A model generated the notes under the pieces. That model saw only the letters and a program-made list of their open reading frames with translations. It ran no database searches and was not told the origin of the DNA. DNA of 64,000 bases, taken from positions 25,076,001-25,140,000 of the forward strand of contig NC_073643.1 in the NCBI RefSeq assembly GCF_029407905.1. Direction: 5' to 3'. The stretch is from Bubalus kerabau. Taxonomy: Eukaryota; Chordata; Mammalia; Artiodactyla; Bovidae. Shown here piece by piece: positions 35,145-47,419 of the stretch. Every line of letters begins with the position of its first letter. Position 1 is the stretch's first letter. Made by a program: the position numbers and the translations under genes.

Positions 35145-38100
35145 TCCCTCCTACAACCAAAATTGTGCCTCATTTCTCATGCTTCAAATAAAGTCCCATT
35201 TTCTCTCCTTGTTCTTAAGGGAAATAAAGACAATGCTAACCCACATTCCCTAAAAAGTCGTCATAATATCAAGCCTTCCCTAAAGCACTACTCATGCTAT
35301 TGGTAAACTATAATGGCACATGTAATTAGGCAGAAAACCCTCAGCCCAAAGTGCAGAAGCAAAGAGTAGTCTGGAATGTATCTTTGCCCTGTGCACTTGC
35401 ATGATGCCTACCAACTTGAACCCAATAGTTAGAACTGGTATTCATATTTAATTAGAAGATGCTACTCAATATTCTTAACATATCTCTTAGCTGACTTGAC
35501 CTCAGTATCTTTATTCGAAGAGGTTACCAATCATTCATAATTTAATTCAAAAGGAAATGACTAGTGTTGAGCTCAAGCTTATATTATCAATAATGGAAAA
35601 AAAAAAAAAAAACTGGAAAAACAACTCACTTAACCAGCAGAGGTCCCTAGGTCCCTGAATAAATGCTACTTTCTCCTTTTATCCATCTATAAGCAAATCT
35701 CATGTTTTTCAAATAGCAAAACACAATTTTACAAATCTTCTACTGATGGGGATGATGCATTGTTTCAAATGAGGGGAGGCTGAAAGGGTCAGCTTTCAAA
35801 ACAAGTTATAACATCAAGAAGCATTAACTTGAACGCAGGGTTGTAACCTTTATCCTTGAAGGAGCTGCAAGTCTGCCATTGTTCTTTATCTTCCTGGTGC
35901 TTTGCAAAGGGAGCTCAAATGGTAGATACTACCTTTTCAGTTCTCTGTCTGGAGAATTTGATGTGCAACACTGATGAGGCTAATGGCAGTTGTGTGCCTA
36001 ATTTCACATGCAACCTGCTGAATATTTACCCCCCACAGGGTCTATGAAAACAAAGCAAACAAGAAAAACTATAGAAATCTGTGTGGAATATTAACAACGA
36101 AGCCAAACTTTTCAAAGAGAGTGAGGAAGAAAAATAAAATGAAAGGGCAAATGTAACTTATGAAGCAATGTCAAGTTGAAGTTCAAAAAGGAAACATCAA
36201 AACCACATGCAGAGACAGAGATTTCAATGTCATAGATTTCCTGTAACTCTTGGGCTTATTCATGGCTTTCTTTCAAAAACACAGAAAGAGCTGGAAACAC
36301 AACCTTGCAATCTCAAAGAGGATAGGGAGAAGCGAAGGGAAGGGAGGGCCTTGAGAGGATTTTGAAAAGACCTTGCAAAGTTCTAACTAATTAAACCCTT
36401 CTGAGGGCTCATTCTCTCTTCCAACAGGGTTACAGAGGTTAAGGTGCTCAAGAAGAATGCTCAATGGTAGTGGTTTGTGCTGGTCAAGGCGAAATCAACA
36501 GCAAATTCAGTCTTTGTGAGACATTGTCAGATACTTTTCTTTTTTAAAGTAAAATTAATGCTCAGAAATCAGATTTGAAGGACAAAAATCTACTCCTCCT
36601 GAAGTAAAATGAATTCATAGGAGCCAAATTTGAAATGATTTAAACACATTCCTCTTGAAGTCAATATCTGGATAGGGGCCCACGGGGACTGAGAATGGAA
36701 TACTGTATTATATATATGGCAAAGGATGAGATGATCTTTCTTTTAACATGCCAATTGCAGATCTACAGGGCAAAAACCCACACAGTGAAGTTTTCTCCTG
36801 CCACTCACTTAGATTAGATGAATCATATCTAAGTGAGTGAGTTTTTTGTAATAGAAGAGTTCTGTGCCTGATGGAAATTGTTTATATCTCTACATATCTC
36901 TTTGGGTCACTGAGTTTGAAGTCCTTGGATAGCAAATGGTCCACTTTAGTGCATAAGAGAAAATATTGTTTCCTTTAACTTTTTTTTTGGATAATGTATG
37001 TGGGTCCGTGGTATTTATCACTTAATATCTAGGTTCTTTTGCAACACTGTAGCTAAAAAAATAGCTCCATGGAAGGCTTGAACAGGTTGATTCAGCCCTA
37101 TTATTTCAAAAAGAAGTTTATATGTAAATGCTTTTTGGGCATTATATATATGTAGATCCCAAATACTAAACAGAATTAATCATATTCACATATTAAAACA
37201 GAACCATCTGTTTTGGCCATTCATATTCTTTCAGGGTTTGAATAGAAGAATCTCTCCTTTAAAGCGAATATTTAGTCTTGTTCTCGAGATACAAATTCAA
37301 ATACAAGGTTAAATGATTGTGTTTTACTTGACTCTATGACACTGTTAATCTCTTGCATAAATGAACAAGCTCTTCATTCCAATCTTTTGTTCAACAACTG
37401 CCAGAAACAACCTAAGTCAATGCATAATCCAGCCACTGGAATCGCGCAAGCATCTTGTCCAATAACAATTTATATTGCAGACAGATATAGTTTGACCTTA
37501 GTGGTCAAACAGTTCTCAGAGGTATCTGGCTCGCTGACTGTCCAAAACCAGAAATTTCTAATAGAAAGAAAAGCCATCAAGAGCCTTAGCCCTTAGGGGA
37601 AAAAAAGAAAAGATAAAATGGGGGAAAATAATTTAAATTGCTATTAGAATGATTACCTGTAGCCATTCAAAATTATTTCCGGTTGCTTACACAGCCTTAG
37701 AGAAGATGAATCTATCTTAAACTGTACTCAAGGATATTAAGGGTTTTGGTATCAGTTCTGTTTGGGACAATTAGGCAGACTCTTGCTTGAGTGCAAAATT
37801 ATCTCATCTTCTGTGTTCATTCTTTTGGTCATTCTATTCTTTAAGCCACTTTGTGAGACTGAATATTAGCTAGTGATCACACATATACAGCACATCTATG
37901 GGGAAATTAGTACACCACACTAAATGATGCTTCTATATTCTGACCCTAGATATCCTCCCATACTATTTGCAGGGTCATGAAGTCCACAGTTTTATCTTTA
38001 GAGCCAAAGGACCATAGCCCACAAGGTCTCGACATACAGCCATAGACGTAAATTGGAAGGAAAATAAAAAGAGCTCTTTTTGGCTCAATAATCAGGTGAT

Positions 38101-38275
38101 TATAAGTCACTTCTTTAGAAAATAGGAAGTGAAAAACTCAGTTGTTCACCTGGATGTTTTCATTTATGACTTTGGTTGTGGAAAACAAGCAGATAAAGTA
38201 TCTGAATGATTAATGACTTTTTTTCCCTTTTACCTATTTAATGAAAATGTCTTATTGGCAAGTCAAAGAACACAG
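35145..38275. other. Intron sequence without recognised features
   Basis: About 3.1 kb without a repeat family I can name, apart from an A17 run near 35590 and the hairpin at 36803-36838. It is the longest such stretch in the window. Confidence 0.45.
36803..36838. repeat. Perfect inverted repeat, 12-bp arms
   Basis: ACTCACTTAGAT at 36803-36814 is the exact reverse complement of ATCTAAGTGAGT at 36827-36838, with a 12-base loop between them. Confidence 0.95.
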
Positions 38276-38284
38276 AACAGGTCT

Positions 38285-38410
38285 AAAGGATCTCTGATTC
38301 TCACTCATTCTATCATCTTGGGTAAGTTATTTTATGTCTCTGGGTCTTTATTTTTAACTTGTAAAAATCAAAGAGTTGGCTCCAACAGATCCTTCCAGCT
38401 CAAACATTAT
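38285..38410 (+). mobile_element. MIR SINE fragment
   Basis: CATCTTGGGTAAGTTATTTT, ATGTCTCTGGGTCTTTATTT and CTTGTAAAAATCAAAGAGTT match the sense MIR core ('ttgggcaagttacttaacctctctg...catctgtaaaat'). Confidence 0.65.
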
Positions 38411-38829
38411 ATATTCATTGAAAAACAGTCTTGTTCACTGCTTGAATATTATATTCCCTATTTCCTCATGGTGAAAATGACTTTACTCTCTTAATGCCTG
38501 TTACATCTAGGAGAAATTGTACAAAGGTATTAAATATCAGGAAATTTAGCTCATGTTTCATTCTTCTGAATGATGACTGTTATTCCATTGGTCTATTTGT
38601 GCAAAAAGGAATTCTACAGACATAATGAGGTGGAAAGATGAATAATTATCAAGTGCATTAAATCCATTTTATACCTCCCTCTCCTTTTTTCAAAGATAAT
38701 TACTGTAGCATCCTCCCTCCACTGTGTCTTTGTAGACTGGTCATAATGCTTGATGTGACAGAAGTCTGCGAGCTTTCACGGGAAGCAGGAACACCTTTAT
38801 TTGCAGTAATTTATTCTTAGGGTTCACTC

Positions 38830-39035
38830 TACCACCTGGAAACAACCTGCATAAGAGCAATGGCTTTTGCACTGCGGACTCAAACAAGTAGCATCAGCAC
38901 AACCAGGAAATGTAATAGAAATACAAATTCTCAGGTCCCACACTAGCCCAACAAAATCAGAACTTCTGGGGAGTTCTGTATTTTAATACAATTTTCAGTT
39001 TATTCTAACTGCACTCTGAAGCTTGAGAACTTCCA
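38830..39035 (+). mobile_element. MER5A-like hAT element
   Basis: AGCATCAGCACAACCAGGAA, GAAATACAAATTCTCAGGTC, ATCAGAACTTCTGGGGAGTT and CTGAAGCTTGAGAACTTCC follow the MER5A order to near its end. Confidence 0.75.
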
Positions 39036-39083
39036 GCATGAAAGAACAGGCATAGCATCTGGAACCTATCTCTGCTTACTATG

Positions 39084-39291
39084 GGCTTCCCCGGTGGCTC
39101 AGATGGTAAGGAATCTGCCTGCAATGAAGGAGACTGGAGTTCGATCTCTGAGTCGGTAAGATCCCCTGGAGAAAGAGATGGCAACCCACTCCAGTACTCT
39201 TGCCTGGAGAATTCCATCGACAGAGGAGCCTGGCAGGCTACAGTCCATGGGGTCACAAAGAGTCGGACAGGACTGAGCGACTATCACTCAC
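39084..39291 (+). mobile_element. Full-length Bov-tA SINE with target duplication
   Basis: Head GGCTTCCCCGGTGGCTCAGA to tail GGACAGGACTGAGCGACTAT. A perfect 13-bp duplication, TCTGCTTACTATG, lies at 39071-39083 and 39292-39304. Confidence 0.95.
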
Positions 39292-39529
39292 TCTGCTTAC
39301 TATGTAGCTTCAATCAGTAACATGAGTATCTCTTTGGGAAGCAGTTTCCATATTTAGAAAATGGCTAAGTGTAGGAATGACAAAAAAGTGTCTTACTGGT
39401 TCTAAGTCCAAAATATATGTCAAGTCTCCATTTATTTTCATTCTTTGCATCCTAGCTACCATCATTTCTCACCTGGTTGGCTTTCTGACTGCTTATCCTG
39501 CTTTTACTCTTGGTTCCCTATTATGTAAT

Positions 39530-40465
39530 CATCGCAGAACAACCAGAGTGATCTTCTAAAAGCATGAATACAACTGAGTCATTCCCCATTTATAATCTCA
39601 CAGTGGTTTCCCATTATCAGAATAAAACCCAAACTCAGTGCCTGGCTTACAAAGTACTGCCTAATCTGCCACCCTTCTCTGTTTCCAAACCCTTTATCCT
39701 TTCTCACTAGGACTTAGCCACGCTGGCTTCCTTGATGCATCTCACACATGTTAAGTAGTCTTCTGCCTCAGGGCCTCTGCACTTCCTTACCTTCTGCCTG
39801 GAAAGCACTACCCCTTGAAAGCATGGCTCTTTTTCACTCTTTAGGTTTCAGTTCAGAAGTCAAATCTTACACAAGTCTTCCCTGACTGCCTTATCTTATG
39901 AAGTCTTTCTTCTATTCTTGAAAAGTGAAAGTGAAAGTCACTAAGTTGTGTCCCACTCTTTGCGACCCCATGGACTATATACAGTTCAGGGAATTCTCCA
40001 GGCCAGAATACTAGAGGGGGTAGCCTTTCCCTTCTCCAGGGGATCTTCCCAACCCAGGGATCAAACTCAGGTCTCCCACATTACAGGCAGATTCTTAACC
40101 AGTTGAGCCACAAGGGAAACCCAAGAGTACTGGAGTAGGTAGCCTATCCCTTTTTCCAGTGGGTCTTCCTGACCCAGGTATCAAACTGGGGTCTCCTGCA
40201 TTGCAGGTGGATTCTTTACCAACTGAGCTATCAGGGAAGTCCTTCTTCTGCTCCTAGTTGCCTGCTATCATATCATCCTAACCACCTTCTTCATGACTCT
40301 TATCACCTTATGAAATTTTCTAGTTCATTTATTTGCATAATACTGAATTGCCTGTTTGCTCCTCGTGAAAGAAAAGCTCCTTGAAGACAGGGATTTGTCT
40401 TATAGTCCTAAGCGTCTAATGCTCTGCCGCCTGGTAGGCAATAAGAAAATTATTTGAACAAATTA
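39530..40465 (+). mobile_element. L2 LINE 3' part, split by a SINE
   Basis: Sense L2 landmarks occur in order: AACAACCAGAGTGATCTTCT, GTGGTTTCCCATTATCAGAA, GCCTCAGGGCCTCTGCACTT, TCTTCCCTGACTGCCTTATC, then after the SINE CTCCTTGAAGACAGGGATTT and the terminal CTGGTAGGCAATAAG. At over 600 bp without the insert, this is one of the clearest old repeats in the window. Confidence 0.8.
39930..40243 (-). mobile_element. Bov-tA SINE with duplicated head unit, inside L2
   Basis: An antisense Bov-tA (TCACTAAGTTGTGTCCCACT to ACCAGTTGAGCCACAAGGGA) is followed by a second head unit (GTACTGGAGTAGGTAGCCTA to CAACTGAGCTATCAGGGAAG). The flanks AGTCTTTCTTCT and AGTCCTTCTTCT suggest a target duplication with one difference. 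Confidence 0.9.
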
Positions 40466-41900
40466 ATAATATATTAAAGTCATTTTGGAAAATGTCAACA
40501 TTTAAGCAAGAAAGATTTGTAGTAATGTACCCTTGAAAATATAATATCTACTTCAGTAAGTTTTTAATGCTGAAAAATACCTGAAAGAGCAGATTAAACC
40601 ACAGGGACAATTATAGGCCATGGCACAAATAAATCAGGAAGATGGAGATGGGTAAAAATGTTCATGTTTGAACTAGCTTCAATTCTTCCCAAACATGAGT
40701 AGCACATGCTAAGCTAAAGACACAATCACAGTGGAAACACACCAGCCAGGAATACAGGCTCCTATGACCCTTATACAGGGAATGTAGGAGCAACAAAACC
40801 ATGCTTAGCAGGCCTTTGGAGGAAGGTTAAATGGTTTCAGTGTGGGATCAGAAAAATTGCCATTTTGTCAGGCCAGAACAAAAGTGAGCACACCTGTCTG
40901 GTTTCTCAACTGAAGAGTGGATGAATGGGATGCAGCAACTTGGAACCAAAAAGGACAAGCAGGTCTCTAAGCTGAAACCCAAGGTTTATTGTCCCCAAGC
41001 ACAGCACATCTTAACGCTGTCAGACATTCTCTTGTCAACAAAGAGAGCATGTTCATGGATGAGTAACTGGGGCTACTTTCTCCCCTTTTGTGAAATATAT
41101 ATGGTGATTTTAATTATAACAACTCATTTAAACTGGAGATCTAGGCAGCTGGATATTGGGAAAACTGTATTGAGAAAACCCAACAGAGACCACAAAGAAA
41201 AAAAAAAAAATGACAGCCAAGCACTTTTGCATAATTAAGCTCTCCTGTGACAATGAAAACAACTCCATAATTTCCGTGTCACTGATATGCTAGTTGAGGG
41301 AAAATAAAAGGATTAAAATGATGCAACAGCCCACCATCATGAAGTCAACTGATCTGACAAGCTTCTAACACCTAGGGTGGTTGACAACAGAGAAAAAGCT
41401 GAGTTATCTTCAGAAAGCAGGCACATTTCATTTGGCTTTTTTTCCCATGGATGAATGCAGATAACTTCATTTAAAAGGGAAACACTGTTAGCATCAGATT
41501 TTCATCTCCAAGGCTGGGTCCCGGAAAACCTTTCATTGTTTCTCCAGAAGGTTATTGATGAGGTTGATTCTCCAGAAGACTAACTCTGGAATCTTCTGTT
41601 TCCAGTGTAGGAAACTTATGACCTACTAGAAAGCACTATGCCAACTTCTGGTGACAGAATATTTCCTATGTTTTTAATATACTGAAAAACAGATATTTCG
41701 CTTCAAAGAAAACCATGAAAGTGAAAAATTACTTCAATCAGTTAACTGAGCAACACAACTAACATTTAGGGATCACAACTACTTAATGGAAAAATCAATC
41801 TAACTAATTGAAAAAGGAAAACACTGGCCATTTACCTGAACATTTTCAGGTTGTTCCTACTTGATGCAGGAGAGATGATTATTATACTGAAGAGAAAAAT
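40466..41900. other. Intron sequence without recognised features
   Basis: No exon, RNA gene or nameable repeat. A short A13 run lies near 41200. Confidence 0.45.
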
Positions 41901-41904
41901 GTAC

Positions 41905-42250
41905 TCTTGAGTGTCCCTTGGACTGCAAGGAGATCCAACCAGTCCATTCTAAAGGAGATCAGCCCTGGGTGTTCTTTGGAAGGAATGATGCTAAAGCTGA
42001 AACTCCAGTACTTTGGCCACCTCATGCGAAGAGTTGACTCATTGGAAAAGACTCTGATGCTGGGAGGGATTGGGGGCAGGAGGAAAAGGGGATGACAGAG
42101 GATGAGATGGCTGGTGGCATCACTGACTCGATGGACGTGAGTCTGGGTGAACTCCGGGAGATGGTGGTGGACAGGGAGGCCTGGCGTGCTGCGGTTCATG
42201 GGGTCACAAAGAGTTGGACACGACTGAGTAACTGGACTGAACTGAACTGA
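41905..42250 (+). mobile_element. BovB LINE 3' end fragment
   Basis: Sense BovB 3' end, from GTCCCTTGGACTGCAAGGAG through CTTTGGCCACCTCATGCGAA and GATGACAGAGGATGAGATGG to the terminal CTGGACTGAACTGAACTGA. Open frames on both strands here are remnants of its reading frame. Confidence 0.92.
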
Positions 42251-43631
42251 AACACTTAAAAAAGACAGTGATTGCATCTCACTGAACAAATCGGTAATGT
42301 TCAGTCTTAAGTTTTTCTAGCAATGAACTGTGATGTCTTCTGCTTTTCAACCAATCAAATAAGGTGTCAACCATCATAGTTTATGAAAGAGCAAAGATCA
42401 AGCATCAGGTCTGTCATTTGGCATGAGCAGAGTTGATCTTTTAGTATTGTTGAAGGAAGATGGGTGATTTTTAAAAGGTGCATATTTATTTAAACAATTG
42501 GTGCTCAAGTTATCACCTGAAGGACTGGCTAACATCATGTGCATTCATTATCCCTTGGGCAACGTCACAGGTATGAGTCCAAAATGCCAGATGGGAAGGT
42601 TGCCGAAGGCTAGATGATATTAAAAAGCTCCATCCAGTTTCTAATCATGCTTCTAAAAAATCTTACATGACTACTGAACAAAATCTTTTCCCCATATCTG
42701 AAATCCAAAATACTCTGGAAGAAGACCTGATGAAATAAATAGACTTTTGTGGTATCAGTTGTTGGAAGACATCAGAAGGTTTAAAGTCTTTGCTACAACT
42801 TGCCCCTAAAGAACTGCTCTTATCCCTTTAATACACATTGTTGTTCACCTAAGCCATTCTTAAATAATTATCAATCTATAATATTTATGCTCAACAACGC
42901 ATGGGATTCAGGCATGTTCCAACTTGGGAGAACTCAATTTGATTTCAAAATGTCTATCTGATGAAATCTCTTTCTGGATTCCAAATTGATACCCTAACTG
43001 GGTTTCCAAGACAGGCTCAGTGGATGACCACGTGCTAGAAGCTTTCCATTTGTGTTCTGTTTGGATCAATGCCAATGATTTGATTGGAATAGGAGCAGCT
43101 GCACAGAAAGAGTCTATGGGGTGAGAGAGATTTGTCATGCTCCACTCTGATAAGAACTAAATTTGGACAGCATGCATTTTGAAATGTTCATGGTACCACA
43201 ATAAATTGCTACCAAATAGGAGCAATTACCAAGGATTAACACGAGCTCCAAGTCAAAATTTGAATGAAGAAAAGCGGAGAGTTTAGAAATAAATAAATAA
43301 ATCAGGAGGAGGGATAACAAAACATTTCCCTTGTCAGGTTTACAGCTTGACGGCAGCAGGAAAAATAGGTCCCTAGTGAGTGTGTTCACGCTAATATGCA
43401 TCCCTCAACACATCAGCCTGTATCTTCCCCTCTGCTGTCTCCACACCACTGCCCCCAACCTCCCCTTCCCCACCCAGAACAACCCAGGGGATGATAATTA
43501 GGCAGCAAACAGGGTTTTACACAATGGTATTTTGAACAATCCTTCTGAAAAACCTTGACTGCACATCTCCTAGCTTATGGGTTTTAATACCAAGAAGGTC
43601 AACAAATGATAAACTGGAATCACTACCTTAC
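42251..43631. other. Intron sequence without recognised features
   Basis: No nameable feature downstream of the second Ig3 exon, apart from an (AAAT)n-type run near 43289. Confidence 0.45.
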
Positions 43632-43816
43632 CATAGAAAGTCAACTGTCCTTTTGCTACGTTTTTCCCTCTTGAATTCTCAGCCACGCATTCATACAAGC
43701 CGGCATCCTCCTGCTGAAAATTGGGGATTTCAAGAATCCCATTTGACTTGTGTCTTCTGGCTTTGGTTGCTATCGGCTTTCCATCAGCTCTTCTCCAGAT
43801 AATAGTTGGTACTGGA
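43632..43816 (-). CDS. CNTN4: CNTN4 exon, rest of Ig domain 3
   Basis: This 185-bp exon (phase 2 in, phase 1 out, 61 whole codons) completes Ig domain 3. It starts PVPTIIWRRADGKPI, with the conserved Ig core tryptophan. It continues through GILEIPNFQQEDAGLYEC, which carries the D-x-G-x-Y-x-C signature and the second Ig cysteine, and ends GQLTFY. The acceptor is preceded by a long pyrimidine run (CTTTTTTTCTTGCCACCAG) and the donor is GTAAGG. With the upstream exon it forms a 288-bp module that starts and ends in phase 1. A 3603-bp intron separates it from the upstream exon. No frameshift or stop is present. Confidence 0.93.
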
Positions 43817-44024
43817 CTGGTGGCAAGAAAAAAAGGGAGTGAATCATGTTAGAGAAACTTTCTTTTATTTGAATCTATGCTCGTTACAATTCCTTCCTTC
43901 TTGGTTCCAAACATTATATAGCTGGCACTAGACAGTGTTCCCCAAAAGTCATTTATTCATGTATCACTATTATAATTTCAGTGATACTCACATCTCTAGT
44001 ACTATTATGTATTCTGTGTTTTCT

Positions 44025-44095
44025 TTAGGGATTGAACCCAGGTCTCCCACATTGCAGGCAGATTCTTTACCAGCTGAGCCACCAGGGAAGCCCTT
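44025..44095 (-). mobile_element. Bov-tA SINE head fragment
   Basis: About 70 bases: GGGATTGAACCCAGGTCTCC, CACATTGCAGGCAGATTCTT, AGCTGAGCCACCAGGGAAGC. Only the 5' third of the SINE is present. Confidence 0.88.
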
Positions 44096-44099
44096 AAAA

Positions 44100-45217
44100 T
44101 CAAATAACCTTTCTTAACCTTAAAGAAGGTATTCCATATAATATACAATATTACCAATGAAATAAAAACAGATTTTTATATGCTTGTTACATTTTTTCCA
44201 GTGCATCTGTTTAAGATCATAAATATAAAAATTTTTAAAAGTCCATGCACAAATGTGGAGAATTAAAAATGCCTTCCACTAAGATGTGGTCCAGAACCCC
44301 TTCTGCTTGAACCAGGTGGCTACTATGACTTAAAATAAGACAGAAGTGATGTGGTCTCAGTTTCAAGGCTCAGTGGATAAGAAACTGGCAGCTTCACTTT
44401 TTGCCTCTTGGAACACCCTGTGTGGGCCCTTACCAACTTCTAGCAGTCCATTAGGAGGGTGGTTTGGGGAAAGTTATCTTAAAATAGCGAGATATGGAAA
44501 GAGGCAACCTGTGGGGACTTTAAGTACTCTCAAGGCATCTATCATCCTGCAGCTGAAACTGTTAGAATGCATCTTAAATTGTAAGGGCATTACTGAATCT
44601 GCAGATCAATGGTTTAGCGAGCTAACCACAGCTTCTGAGTTGCGGCTTCCTAGCAGGGGATACAATTATTTATCTATTTATTTTTCAGAAAGGCACACAC
44701 AGACAAGAAACTAGACTAAAAACCTGCTAATCTTCTCTGGGAAACCTGAGATGGTATTTTAAAAATTAGAGCCATCAACTCAACTATACTTGTTTTAGAG
44801 GAATTTAAGTTCATTAGGCAGAAACTAACTCAAAATATGGAAAGGGCTCTATCAAAAGTACATTATGGGTATCTTTACATGTGATGAGACAGTTAAAGTG
44901 TGCCAGTACAAATAACTGTTCTTCGACACAGTCTTTCTGCTCTTAAGTGGGCCGTGATGATGTGTTTCTGCAGCTGCATGTGTGTATCCAAACACTTCTG
45001 TGTAGACTGGAGGAGCCCAATTTGGGTCCTTTGTCTTCATTCTAGTGCCATTCAAGTAGTGTGAATGGAGTTTAATTCATACTCCCTTTGAAAGTGGGAA
45101 CAACATAAATTTTGCTGTCTTACTCCATAGATTTTTCGAGGTGTCACCTTGCAGAACTCTCCAAACATGTTCCTATACCATCTAGTTACGTTCTTTCATC
45201 TTTTCTTTGCATTAAGC

Positions 45218-45220
<3 letters not shown>
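44100..45220. other. Intron sequence without recognised features
   Basis: Nothing recognised in the 3.6-kb intron between the two Ig3 exons up to the AT repeat. Confidence 0.45.

Positions 45221-45264
<44 letters not shown>
45221..45264. repeat. (AT)n microsatellite
   Basis: An unbroken run of about 22 AT units ends exactly where the adjacent SINE begins. Confidence 0.96.
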
Positions 45265-45266
<2 letters not shown>

Positions 45267-45475
45267 GCTCCCCTGGTGGCTGAGTGGTAAAGAATCTGCC
45301 TTGCAATGTAGGAGATACAGGAGATGTGGGTTCGATTCCTGGGTCTGGAAGATCTCCTAGAGGAGGGCATGGCAACCCACTCCCGTATTCTTGCCTGGAG
45401 AATCCCATGGACAGAGAAGTCTGGCAGGCTATAGTCCATGGGGTCACAAAGAGTCAGACATGACCAAAGCATCTG
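45265..45475 (+). mobile_element. Full-length Bov-tA SINE
   Basis: GGGCTCCCCTGGTGGCTGAG, CTGCCTTGCAATGTAGGAGA, TTCTTGCCTGGAGAATCCCA and GACATGACCAAAGCATCTGA cover head to tail. It abuts the AT repeat on the left, and ATATATAAAATAAAA follows on the right. Confidence 0.93.
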
Positions 45476-46274
45476 AGCATATATAAAATAAAAAATGGGA
45501 CCATCTTTGACTGTTTAGCAATCTACTTTTAGTCTCTTAGTGATAAATAATGGGCATTTTCCAGGTCTTACCTGTTGTTTTACAAGTTGACTTTTAATGT
45601 CAGTACAGTGTTCAATCCTATAGCTATGTCATAATGTATTTAATGGAGTAAGTTTTCAGAAAACAAAGAATGAGCGCTGTATTTTTCGGCCCCCAAGTAA
45701 AGATACTACTGTAGAGTATACTGCCCTGACTTGAAAACAGGAAAAGCAAAAGAATCTTTTCTTTAGAACTAAAAATAAAATTGAAAAAAAAATGGAACAA
45801 CTTTCTTGCATGGTTGCTATGAAATAAAAAATGATTTGAATATAGATTACTTGCTAAAACAGAAGCTGAGCAAAAGTTAGTGTCCCTGCCTTAACCCACA
45901 TCTGGGCCCAGGAAAAGGGTGAGGAGTTGGCAGTGGGTTAGCTGGATAAATGAGGTTGGCTACAGAGATTCACATGCATCATTAAAGTGCACCAATGACT
46001 AAAAATTCTTATTTCAGGTGAAAGTTTTTATCACTGATGCCAAACCTTTTCTGCAGGGTTACTGGCAAAATCTTAACTGATCTATTTTTCATTTTCTTTA
46101 TGCTCTTTGACAGACACTCTAGGGATAATTTAACTGGTTCCCAAGTAGGCTTAACTGAGAAAACTCCACAGATTGAATAATAAAGTTGTGAATAATTTTC
46201 AGATGACTCTGTAAAACAGAGACTCCTTAGAGAATATCAGGTCTTGCCAATCTCTAGCCAAAGTAGAAAGAAGA

Positions 46275-46973
46275 TGCTATTGCTTATATATGGAATCTAA
46301 AATATGACACAAATGAACTTATCTGAGAGTCCCTTGGGTTGCAAGCAGATCAAACCAGACAATTGTAAAGGAAATCAGTCCTGAATAATTATTGAAAGGA
46401 CTGATGCTGAAGCTGAAGCTCCAATGCTTTGGCCACCTGATGCAAAAACTGACTGACTCACTGGAAAAGACCCTGATGCTGGGAAAGATTGAAGGCAGGA
46501 GGAGAAGGGGACGACAGAGGATGAGATGGTTGGACGGCATCACCGACTTGATGGACCTGAATGTGAACAAGCTCTGGGAGTTGGTGATGGACAGTGAAGC
46601 CTGGCGTGCTGCAGTCCGTGGGGTTGCAAAGAGTCAGAATTGACTGAGTGACTGAACTGAACTGATGTAACAGAAACAGACTCACAAAGATAGAGAACAG
46701 TTTTAAGGTTGACAAGGGGGAGGGAGGTGGGGGAGGTATGGATTGAAAGCTTGGGATTAGCAGATGCAAATGATTTTATAGATAATGAATAAACAACAAG
46801 GTACTACTGTATATCACAGGAAACTGTATTCAATATCCAGTGATAAACCATAATGGAAAATAACATGAAAAAGAATGTATATATGTATCAATGAATCACT
46901 CTGCTATAGGGCGAAAATTAAGACAACATTGTAAATCAACTATACTTCAATAAAATAAATTTTAACAAAAAAC
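46275..46973 (+). mobile_element. Ruminant L1 3' end with nested BovB fragment
   Basis: The L1 3' UTR starts at TGCTTATATATGGAATCTAA and resumes after the insert with AACAGAAACAGACTCACAAA. It ends ACTTCAATAAAATAAATTTT. A perfect 11-bp duplication, TAGAAAGAAGA, flanks it at 46264-46274 and 46974-46984. Confidence 0.92.
46325..46664 (+). mobile_element. BovB LINE 3' end fragment inside L1
   Basis: GAGTCCCTTGGGTTGCAAGC, GCTTTGGCCACCTGATGCAA, GGGACGACAGAGGATGAGAT and the terminal GACTGAACTGAACTGATG identify a sense BovB 3' end of about 340 bp. Confidence 0.92.
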
Positions 46974-47419
46974 TAGAAAGAAGAGACTTTCAATTTAAAA
47001 AGAAATAGAAGAAAAATTTGATGCACACTCTGTAAGCTGGGACCCAAATGAAATTCTACCTTTTTCCAAACAGTCAACTTCACTGTACCTCAGATGAAGG
47101 CCATTGTTTTCCTGTCATTCTGGGTCAGACAACATGTACATTATAGGTTTTCATAACAGAATGAAACACTTTCAGAACTGCTCATTCTCCTCTCCTTTGT
47201 GGCCGTGTCCATAGTGGCAGCTAACTTCTTGCACGCCATGCCACATCCCTTCTCCATGGTGAGAGGACAGAATCAAAGAGGCACACACACAATCACAGTG
47301 AGAGAGGCTTGGCTTGCTTTTCAGTTACTTCATAAACCATTACTGTGAACAGTGCAAAGAATTTTCTTTACTTGCCCAAGCTGGAGGGAGGACAATGGAG
47401 GAGAGAAACCAGAACTTAC

